Assembly: GCA_035634055.1 (NCBI GenBank)
Contig: DASQDR010000113.1
Coordinates: forward strand, 1-19,332
Direction: 5' to 3'
DNA from: JAICTV01 sp035634055
Lineage (GTDB): Bacteria > Planctomycetota > Phycisphaerae > Tepidisphaerales > Tepidisphaeraceae
DNA: 19,332 nucleotides
This document shows, one piece after another, positions 7,374 to 13,222 of this stretch. The stretch's first letter is position 1. Each line of letters opens with the position of its first letter. The notes beneath the pieces are model-generated. The model saw only the letters and a program-made list of their open reading frames with translations. It searched no databases and was not told where the DNA came from. A program made the position numbers and the translations under genes.

Positions 7374-8303
7374 TCACGAGACGGGCGGGCGCGCGGCCGC
7401 GGTCGATCTTGCTGCGTCCCGGCGCGTCGTGACGTCCAGCGAGGCGGAGAGCAGGATGTACATCGCGGGGTAGGTCAGCGACAGCCACATCAGCCACGGC
7501 CGGACGCGCGGGTAATCGAGCCACATCCAAGCCATCAGCACCAGCCAGAGCGCGGCGCCGATCATCGTCGGCAGCTTCCACGGGCGCGGGGCGAGGTTGG
7601 GGTAGATGAAGCGCACGGGCAGCACGGTCAGCAGCGCGAGCGCTGCGATGACGACCGTCCCCGGCCCGGGGCCGTAGAGGGCGTGCCAGATGCCGCAGTA
7701 GAAGGCGACGATGTTCCAGTACGACGGGAAGCCGAGGAAGAAGCCGCCCTGCTCGTCCTTGGCGCCGGTGTTGGCGAAGCCGAAGAGGCTGGCGACCATC
7801 GCGGCGGCGGCGAGCACCGCGCCGCCCGCCACCCACTCCATTCGCCAGACCAGCAACAGCGGCACGAACGTGTACGTGAGGTAGTCGACGAGGTCGTCAA
7901 TCGTGCGGCCGTCGATGCGCGGGGCGTGAAGCTTGATCTGCACCGCGCGGGCCATCGGGCCATCCAGGGAGTCGATCAGCACCTGGATAGCGAGGTAGAG
8001 GAAGACGAGCTTCGGTCGCGGCGTCCCCCGGCACACCTCGGCGGCCGCCAGGAACGCGAAGATCACGCCGCTGGCGGTGAAGACGTGGACGCCGTAGGCG
8101 AGCACGCGCTGCAGCGCCGTGCTGGTCACGACGGCCGGTGCACCGTGGGCGGCCAAGCCGACCGCGTGCGCCGCGGCATGACGCGCGGCGGCGGCGGCGG
8201 CGGCGGCGGCGTCCGGGTCCGCCGCGCTCGCGTCGGCGTTGGCGCGGGCGAGGACCGCGTCGGCGGCGCGGCCTGCATCGGGGGGGCGTGACGGGTCGTT
8301 CAC
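7374..8303 (-). CDS. pcs: CDP-alcohol phosphatidyltransferase, phosphatidylcholine-synthase-like
   Basis: 309 residues if started at the GTG at 8303. The active-site motif D-x2-DG-x2-AR-...-G-x3-D-x3-D is complete: 'DSLDGPMAR' (Asp111, Asp114, Arg119) then 'DGRTIDDLVDY' (Asp136/137, Asp140), with Pro128 in 'HAPRIDG'. The following 'YLTYTFVP' and 'GFPSYWNIVAFY' match the phosphatidylcholine synthase branch, which joins CDP-diacylglycerol and choline in the membrane. About eight hydrophobic segments cover the protein from residue 68 on. The first 65 residues are an Ala-rich extension, partly encoded by eight GGC units at 8187-8210, absent from usual family members of about 240 residues; a later start is possible. 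The GTG lies 1 nt after the stop of the EEP-fold gene, so translation is probably coupled. Pcs is the best guess; a related alcohol acceptor cannot be excluded. Confidence 0.8.
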   Translation of the reverse strand: MNDPSRPPDAGRAADAVLARANADASAADPDAAAAAAAAARHAAAHAVGLAAHGAPAVVTSTALQRVLAYGVHVFTASGVIFAFLAAAEVCRGTPRPKLVFLYLAIQVLIDSLDGPMARAVQIKLHAPRIDGRTIDDLVDYLTYTFVPLLLVWRMEWVAGGAVLAAAAMVASLFGFANTGAKDEQGGFFLGFPSYWNIVAFYCGIWHALYGPGPGTVVIAALALLTVLPVRFIYPNLAPRPWKLPTMIGAALWLVLMAWMWLDYPRVRPWLMWLSLTYPAMYILLSASLDVTTRRDAARSTAAARPPVS

Positions 8304-8304
8304 G

Positions 8305-9450
8305 TCAGCTCCCCCGCGTGCCGACGGCCGGCCGCTTCTCGCCCTGCCGCGATGGGTCCGCCGCCTTCTCGCCGCCGGCCTGGTCCTGCGCCTGCTGCTC
8401 GATCTCGTCGGCGTTGGCGCGGTCGCCCGGCTTCTCGCGCGTCTCGGCCTGCTCGCGCGGGGCGCGCTCCGGCTGGCAGCTCAGCTCGATGAAGACCGGG
8501 AAGTGGTCCGACCCGACGTAGTCCAGCACGCGCAGGTCGATCAGCTTGAACTCGTTGCTGTGGAAGACGTGGTCCAGCGGGAAGCGCCAGACCCGGCTCT
8601 CGGCGTTGAAGCTGTTGTACATCCCGCGCCCCATGCGCGGGTCGAGCAGCTTGCTGAGCCGCAAAAACAGTTTCGTGGTGTACGACCAGGCCACGTCGTT
8701 CAGATCGCCGCACACGACCGTCGGGTCGTCGCGCTCGTGCTCGCCGATCTGCTTACCCATCGTCACCAGCTCCGCGTCGCGGGGGGCGGAGTCCTGGTCG
8801 CGCAGCGGCTCGGGGGGGCGCGGGTGCAGGGCGTGCAGGAAGACGTGCTGCCCGTCGCGCAGCCGCAGCGTCGCGTGGATCGACGGGATGTCGTCCTGCA
8901 CCATGAACCGAACCTTCGACTCCACCAGCTCCAGCCGCGCGTACAGCACCATGCCGTAGTAGTTGTCTTGGATGTGCCGCACCACGTGCGGGTGGGTGGA
9001 CTTGAGCCCGGCGATGGCGGCGTCCCACTTCTGATCGGTTTCCAGCGCCACCACCACGTCCGGGTCGGCCGCGCGCACCACCTCGAGCCAGCGGTCGAAC
9101 TGCTCGTTCTCCTGCCGCACGTTGCTGATCAGCAGCTTGAACGAGTCGTCGCCCGGCGGGCGGTCGCTGCGCTTCACGCGCCGCGGCGCGATCGGCGTGT
9201 AGGGGAAGATCATGTAGAGCTGCCGCCCGACGACGAACGCCAGCCCCGCGAGCAGCAGCCAGTCAAACGCGTTGCGCCGAAAGAAGATGGCGTACGGCAG
9301 CGCGACCGCCGCCGCCAGCACCGCGGTGAAGACGCGGGTGAAGTCCCAGCCGCGGATGTACCAGTGCGGGCTCTTGCTGAAGTTCAGCAAGGTGCTGACG
9401 ATCAGCCACAGGCCGATCAGGACGAGAAGGATCTTGATCCAGATAAGCAT
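8305..9450 (-). CDS. Membrane-anchored endonuclease/exonuclease/phosphatase (EEP) family hydrolase
   Basis: 381 residues, ATG at 9450. Three hydrophobic segments (about 5-22, 38-56, 63-82) come first, then an EEP-fold domain. The catalytic set is intact: Asn110 in 'LLISNVRQEN', Glu137 in 'VALETDQKW', His206/His209 in 'FLHALHPRPP', Asp249 and Asn251 in 'VVCGDLNDVAW', and Asp315-His316 in 'YVGSDHFPVF'. The fold hydrolyses phosphodiester or phosphomonoester bonds in nucleic acids, inositol phosphates or phospholipids. The membrane anchor and the coupled phosphatidyltransferase gene make a lipid or periplasmic substrate plausible, but this is inference. The C-terminal 60 residues are charged, Glu/Arg/Gln-rich and probably disordered. 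Confidence 0.9.
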   Translation of the reverse strand: MLIWIKILLVLIGLWLIVSTLLNFSKSPHWYIRGWDFTRVFTAVLAAAVALPYAIFFRRNAFDWLLLAGLAFVVGRQLYMIFPYTPIAPRRVKRSDRPPGDDSFKLLISNVRQENEQFDRWLEVVRAADPDVVVALETDQKWDAAIAGLKSTHPHVVRHIQDNYYGMVLYARLELVESKVRFMVQDDIPSIHATLRLRDGQHVFLHALHPRPPEPLRDQDSAPRDAELVTMGKQIGEHERDDPTVVCGDLNDVAWSYTTKLFLRLSKLLDPRMGRGMYNSFNAESRVWRFPLDHVFHSNEFKLIDLRVLDYVGSDHFPVFIELSCQPERAPREQAETREKPGDRANADEIEQQAQDQAGGEKAADPSRQGEKRPAVGTRGS

Positions 9451-9763
9451 TCCGCCGGGCCGCCACCCACGCCGTCCACGTTATCAATTCGAGTGCACCG
9501 AGCGGAACGCGTAAATCTCGCGCTCCTGCGCCCGGCTCGGCGGACGCGAGTTGCGGCTGGCAGAGGGGCGACGCAAGATGTAGCGCACCACCGGCCGAAT
9601 GCCGCCGCGGCCCGACCACTGCCACCTGACGAGCGAGCGCGTGCGCAGGCTGCGTGACTGAACGCCGCGATGGTCAGTCCCTCCACCGTGCCGCTGGCGC
9701 TTGCTGGTTGCCTCGGCGGCTCGCCGGGGCTCGCACGTGGTCACAACCGGAAAGGATGATTCG
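9451..9763. other. Divergent intergenic region without a supported gene
   Basis: 313 nt between the leftward EEP gene and the rightward cupin gene; promoters for both are expected here. A minus-strand frame ending at 9484 reads '...AQEREIYAFRSVHSN' but lacks a convincing start and ribosome binding site, so it is not called. No repeat or hairpin stands out. Confidence 0.5.
9751..9756 (+). promoter_or_regulatory. Ribosome binding site deciding the cupin start
   Basis: AAAGGA, 7 nt before the ATG at 9764. It favours this start over the in-frame upstream candidate at 9701. Confidence 0.65.
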
Positions 9764-10315
9764 ATGGGCGAGGACTCAACCGCCGTACCAAACGCTCCCC
9801 CGACGATCCCGCCGGACGACGTCGCGCGGCGTCTTTCGCTGGTCCGGCCGGACGAGGACGACGCGCGCCTGCGGCACGTCGCTGTGGCTGGTGACATCTA
9901 CACGATCCTGATCGGCGGCGCCGAAACGGCCGGGCGGTTCGCAATGATCGACATGCAGGTGCCGCCCGGCGGCGGCCCGCCGCCCCACCGGCACGACTTC
10001 GAGGAGATGTTCCAAGTCCTCGAAGGGGAAATCGAAGTGACCTTCCGCGGCGAGAAGTCGATCGCCCGCGCGGGATCGATCGTGAACATCCCGGCCAACG
10101 CCCCGCACGCGTTCAAGAACGTCTCGGACCGCCCGGCCCGCCTGCTCTGCACCGTCGCGCCGGCGGGGCAGGAGGATTTCTTCATCGCCGTTGGTGACCC
10201 GGTTGCCACCCGCACCGCCCCGCCCCCCACTCTCGATGCGGCGGCCCGCGCAGAGCGAGCGGCCACAGCGAAGGCGCTGGCGGCGAAGTTCGGCAATGAG
10301 ATGGTGGCGCCGTGA
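9764..10315 (+). CDS. Single-domain cupin protein
   Basis: 183 residues. Cupin motif 1 is at 'PPGGGPPPHRHDFEEMFQVLEGE', where His75, His77 and Glu81 are the likely metal ligands. Motif 2 is 'AGSIVNIPANAPHAFKN' with His115 as the fourth ligand and Asn119 conserved. The barrel spans about residues 45-140; a 30-residue N-terminal tail and an Ala-rich C-terminal helix flank it. Small cupins of this kind include dioxygenases, isomerases and sugar- or quercetin-binding proteins, and the reaction cannot be told from sequence. No signal peptide is present when started at 9764. It is a single gene, convergent with the membrane protein gene downstream. Confidence 0.88.
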   Translation: MGEDSTAVPNAPPTIPPDDVARRLSLVRPDEDDARLRHVAVAGDIYTILIGGAETAGRFAMIDMQVPPGGGPPPHRHDFEEMFQVLEGEIEVTFRGEKSIARAGSIVNIPANAPHAFKNVSDRPARLLCTVAPAGQEDFFIAVGDPVATRTAPPPTLDAAARAERAATAKALAAKFGNEMVAP

Positions 10316-10426
10316 CGCGGCACGCAACCATGGGTGCCGCCGAGGGCGGACGAGGGCGACGTGCGGGTCTGGCCCTGCGGGCGCCGTGCGCGGCGGGCGG
10401 TCCAGTCGCGGGTTGACCTGAGTACG

Positions 10427-11437
10427 CTACTGCTTCTGCGGCACGAGCACGCGGATGGATTCGACAACCGGCCGATCGCGGTCGGCGGCCGGAGCGGTCG
10501 CGGGGCCGGCGGCGGAGCGGGCAAGGAATCGCACGCCGGCCAGGCGCGGCTTGGTCGGGTCCAGCGGGTTCGGGCCCGACCAAAGCTTCTTCCCGTTCAG
10601 TTCCACGGCGGCCTCGGCGCGGTTGATGGTCACGCGCACGGCCAGCGGCGCCCGCAGCGCGAGCCTGGCCCCCTGCGTCTCGATCCGCCCGCCCGGGAGG
10701 ACGACGGAGGCCTCGCCGGCGACGGCGTTGAACAGCAGCTCGCGGTCGCTGGTGGCGCTGTCGCCCGTAAAATTCGGGTCGTCGCCCACGAAGACCTGCA
10801 CCGCCAGGTTGGCGTCGGCGCGCGGGACGCGCACGGTCGCCTCGACGGCGAACGGCTGCTCGGGCGCAAGCGTGCGCTGCGAGACGGCGCCGCCGCCACG
10901 CGATTCCGACGGCAGGTCGCGCAGCACCGGGCGCAGGCCTGCCTTCGCTTCCAGCGCGAGCGCGCCGAACGCGGTCCAATCGGATCCCAATTCCGTCTCG
11001 AAGCCGCTCTGCGCGACCGGCGTGACGAAGTAGGTCTCGGCCAGGTTCTTCGCCGGCGGCTGCGTCGCGTCGCGCGGCATGACGAGGTAGGCGATGACCG
11101 CAAGGATGCCGAGGATGGTCAGCGCCGACACGGCCGCCACCAGGTTCGCCGACGGCACGCCGCGCGGCGATGCGGATTCCTCCTCGTCGATGGCGTCAAA
11201 GACCTTTCGGGTAAACCCCGCGCCCGCCCGCACCTCGCGGTAGCGCCGCCCGCTGGCCAGGCGCTCGCGCGCGGCGTAGAGGCGGTTGTACTCGTCGCCG
11301 CCGAGCGCGCCCGCCCCGCCACCGCCGCCCGCCTCCAGCGCCTCCAGCGCCGCCCGCCACTGCGGCGTGCCCGGACCGGCGCGCAACGCGTCGGTCACAA
11401 GCTGGAGCTGGCCGGATTCGAAGTCGAGGTCAGTCAT
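10427..11437 (-). CDS. Single-pass membrane protein downstream of the sigma factor, probable anti-sigma or sensor protein
   Basis: 336 residues from the ATG at 11437. Residues 1-97 are cytoplasmic, mostly helical and acidic. They are followed by one hydrophobic helix (about 98-119, 'LVAAVSALTILGILAVIAYL') and a 215-residue extracytoplasmic part. The outer part is beta-rich: 'FAVEATVRVPRADANLAVQVFVG', 'LAVRVTINRAEAAVELNGKKLWSG' and 'VVESIRVLV' resemble the concanavalin-like sandwich seen in laminin-G and DUF1080-type domains. This is the layout of a transmembrane regulator partnered with the ECF sigma factor encoded just upstream. No zinc-binding HxxxCxxC anti-sigma motif is present, so the anti-sigma role rests on context only. 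The ATG has no clear ribosome binding site and lies 8 nt from palindromic element B. Confidence 0.72.
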   Translation of the reverse strand: MTDLDFESGQLQLVTDALRAGPGTPQWRAALEALEAGGGGGAGALGGDEYNRLYAARERLASGRRYREVRAGAGFTRKVFDAIDEEESASPRGVPSANLVAAVSALTILGILAVIAYLVMPRDATQPPAKNLAETYFVTPVAQSGFETELGSDWTAFGALALEAKAGLRPVLRDLPSESRGGGAVSQRTLAPEQPFAVEATVRVPRADANLAVQVFVGDDPNFTGDSATSDRELLFNAVAGEASVVLPGGRIETQGARLALRAPLAVRVTINRAEAAVELNGKKLWSGPNPLDPTKPRLAGVRFLARSAAGPATAPAADRDRPVVESIRVLVPQKQ

Positions 11438-11445
11438 GGGAATTC

Positions 11446-11568
11446 GGGTGAACCACCAAGCCGCGCGGCGCACGAAGCGATTGTCTTCAGCTCAACGTCC
11501 CTTCACCTGCTGCCCCGGCTTCCGCCGCACGGCGTTGAGGGACCGCTTCGTGACTTCGTGGCTCACCC
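11446..11568. repeat. Palindromic element B, between sigma factor and its presumed regulator
   Basis: The outer arms 11446-11460 and 11554-11568 pair at 13 of 15 positions. The second stem CACGAAGCG (11471-11479) faces CGCTTCGTG (11544-11552), and CTCAAC (11491-11496) faces GTTGAG (11534-11539). CTTCGTG occurs twice in tandem in the right arm. The element begins 2 nt after the sigma-factor stop codon and ends 8 nt before the next gene's ATG, so it fills the intergenic space. Confidence 0.75.
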
Positions 11569-11570
11569 TC

Positions 11571-12308
11571 CTAGTCTCGAGCCGGCGCGTCCAGGTCGGC
11601 GCCGATCATCTTGGCCAGCTTGCGCAGCCCGTGGAACATGCGGGAGCGCAGCGTCACCGCCTTGGTGCCGGTGATCTCCTCCATCTGCGCGTAGCTGAGG
11701 TCCTGGAAGACGCCCAGGACGATGACTTCCTTCTGGTCGGTCGGCAGGTCCTCAAGGGCTTTGAGGATGCGGGCGATCTCTTCCTGTTTCTCGACGTTGT
11801 CGGTCGCCTGCGTGGCGATCTGGTAGGGGTCGCCGGTGACGTCGACGCCCTCGAGGTTCAGCTCGGTCACGCTGCGCACCGGGCTGCGCTTGCGGCGGCG
11901 GGCGTTGTTGATGGCCAGGTTGCGGGTGATCGTGAACAGCCAGGTCGATAGTTTTTCCGGGTAGCGGTACGTCGGCGCAAAGCGGAAGGCGCGGAGGAAG
12001 ACCTCCTGCCCGATCGACTCGACGTCCTCCACGTTCCCCAGCATCCGGTAGAGGTACGACAGGACGGCGGAGCTGTACCGCTCGTAGACCAGGCTGAAGG
12101 CGTGGCGATCGCCGTTCTGGGCGCGGCGCATCAGCTCTTCGTCCGACGCCCGGCCGAGGGGGGTGGCCTTGAGGTCGACTGGCTCGGTCTTGCCTCCGGC
12201 GGGCGTGCCGGTGGACGGCTTCGCGGGCGCAGGGGCGACCGGCGGGGCGGGCTTGGCCTTGGGAGGGACCGGGCGAGGTTGGCGGGCGGGCGTGGCGCGA
12301 CGCTCCAT
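11571..12308 (-). CDS. ECF-type RNA polymerase sigma factor with Pro/Ala-rich N-terminal extension
   Basis: 245 residues from the ATG at 12308. Sigma region 2 spans about 57-140: 'LVYERYSSAVLSYLYRMLGN', then 'QEVFLRAFR' and 'LSTWLFTITRNLAINNARRRKR', the core-binding and -10 recognition helices. Region 4 spans about 185-236: 'LPTDQKEVIVLGVFQDLSYAQMEEITG' and 'VTLRSRMFHGLRKLAKMIG', the -35 helix-turn-helix. The first 50 residues are a Pro/Ala/Lys-rich tail not found in ordinary ECF factors. An upstream ATG (12410) is rejected because the extension has no family resemblance. On the minus strand, a TATAAC (12370-12375) about 60 nt upstream of the start could be a -10, but no -35 was found. The next gene probably encodes its membrane regulator. 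Confidence 0.88.
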   Translation of the reverse strand: MERRATPARQPRPVPPKAKPAPPVAPAPAKPSTGTPAGGKTEPVDLKATPLGRASDEELMRRAQNGDRHAFSLVYERYSSAVLSYLYRMLGNVEDVESIGQEVFLRAFRFAPTYRYPEKLSTWLFTITRNLAINNARRRKRSPVRSVTELNLEGVDVTGDPYQIATQATDNVEKQEEIARILKALEDLPTDQKEVIVLGVFQDLSYAQMEEITGTKAVTLRSRMFHGLRKLAKMIGADLDAPARD

Positions 12309-12480
12309 GGCCGTTTCAACTTCGTGAGGAACGCCCCGGCGGCCCGAAAACGAACGCGCCGGCGGGGCTGTTATAGTATGACACACGAACACGCCCCCGC
12401 CCGCAAGCACGTCGGCGGAACGGTAGATTCTTTCCCCGCCCCGCCGCGGGCGCGTTGCAACCCCGGCCCGCCTCGGTTCG

Positions 12481-12486
12481 TATCAT
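12481..12486 (+). promoter_or_regulatory. Candidate -10 box of the RNase P RNA gene
   Basis: TATCAT, five of six matches to TATAAT, placed so that transcription would begin near 12492, where the P1 helix starts. A TTGCAA at 12455-12460 is the nearest -35-like hexamer, but its 20-nt spacing is longer than usual. Confidence 0.45.
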
Positions 12487-12490
12487 CACT

Positions 12491-13014
12491 TGTGGTTGCG
12501 GCACGTGTGGCGATCGCGCCCCGCCTTCACCGGCGGGGTGAGGAAAGTCCGAACTGCACAGGGCACGGTGCTTGGTAACGCCAAGGCGGCGAGAGCCGAC
12601 GGAAAGTGCAACAGAAAGATACCGCTAAGAGTAGTTGCCAGTTGCCAGTGGTTAGTTGCCAGTGGAGAGGCGGCCTGCGCCTCACTGGCAACTGGCTACT
12701 CGCAACTGGCAACTACTCCAGCAAGGGTGAAATGGTGCGGTAAGAGCGCACCGCGCCCGTGGTGACACGGGTGGCACGGCAAACCCCACCGGCAGCAAGA
12801 CCAAACAGCGGGGAAGCTCCCTTCCGAGGGGGCATCGGCCTGGCCCGGGCCGGCGAAGTCCCCGCGGGTAGGTCGCATGGGCCAGTCGCCTCACTGGCGG
12901 CTCGTCCTCAGGCCCGCAGCGATGCGGGTCGCAGAGAAATGGTCGCCCCTCCGCCGGTGGGTTCGTCCCGCCGACGGGGGAACAGAATTCGGCTTACACC
13001 GGGCCGCAACCGCG
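12491..13014 (+). ncRNA. rnpB: RNase P RNA (bacterial type A), with an inserted hairpin
   Basis: The catalytic RNA that matures tRNA 5' ends. The universal blocks are present in order: GAGGAAAGTCC (12540-12550, 5' strand of P4), the GGTAACGCC-type P10/11 region (12574 onward), 'GAAATGGTGCGGTAAGAGCGCACCG' read across 12729-12753, 'GGCACGGCAAACCCC' (12772-12786), 'AGCAAGACCAAA' (12794-12805) and 'ACAGAATTCGGCTTACA' (12982-12998). P1 is visible as GGTTGCGGC (12494-12502) pairing with GCCGCAACC (13003-13011), which sets the ends. The gene is about 524 nt, longer than the usual 350-450, because a hairpin of about 88 nt (12630-12717) occupies the P12 position. Ends are estimated to within a few bases. 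Confidence 0.95.
12630..12717. repeat. Palindromic element C, inserted in helix P12 of the RNase P RNA
   Basis: The outer stem AGTAGTTGCCAGTTGC (12630-12645) pairs perfectly with 12702-12717 (16 bp). The inner stem AGTTGCCAGTG (12654-12664) pairs with CACTGGCAACT (12683-12693), capped by a GC-rich loop. The word AGTTGCCAGT recurs about every 10-12 nt within each arm. It lies between the conserved 'AACAGAAAGATACCGC' block and the 'AGGGTGAAA' block, the place of the hypervariable P12 helix, so the RNA core should be undisturbed. Confidence 0.88.
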
Positions 13015-13018
13015 ATCC

Positions 13019-13065
13019 AAAGACCGGCGGCGACGCGCAACGGCGCGTCGCCGCCGTCTTTTTTT
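13019..13065 (+). terminator. Intrinsic terminator of the RNase P RNA gene
   Basis: A 14-bp perfect stem, CGGCGGCGACGCGC with GCGCGTCGCCGCCG, and an AACG tetraloop, followed by TCTTTTTTT (run of seven T at 13059-13065). The stem begins about 10 nt after the P1 helix. Confidence 0.92.
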
Positions 13066-13073
13066 ATCCGGGG

Positions 13074-13217
13074 AATTTAGCCACCGATGGGGCACCGACG
13101 GACACCGATGAAGCTTGGGGACTGAGGATTGGAACTTGAAAGGCGCAGGCGTGTTCGCGCGAGCGTCCTTTCAAGTCTTCAATCCTCAATCCTCATCTTC
13201 TCCCATCGGTGGCTAAA
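13074..13217. repeat. Nested palindromic element D
   Basis: Outer arms TTTAGCCACCGATGGG (13076-13091) and 13202-13217 are a perfect 16-bp inverted repeat. The left border 13074-13110 matches element A 1926-1962 at 33 of 37 positions. The interior differs from that of A: 13124-13143 pairs with 13167-13187 (GAGGATTG and CTTGAAAGG words) around a GC-rich loop. The element lies between the rnpB terminator and the ettA stop codon, ending 5 nt from the latter. Confidence 0.87.
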
Positions 13218-13222
13218 CCTCT

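Noticed and set aside
9484..9686. A possible small minus-strand protein ending 'EREIYAFRSVHSN'
   Set aside because: No start codon with a ribosome binding site fits a compact protein, and the upstream part overlaps the cupin gene in antisense.
12520..12765. Short open frames across the RNase P RNA, including one through the inserted palindrome
   Set aside because: The region is explained by conserved RNase P RNA blocks, the P1 pairing and a terminator; the frames have no coding character.
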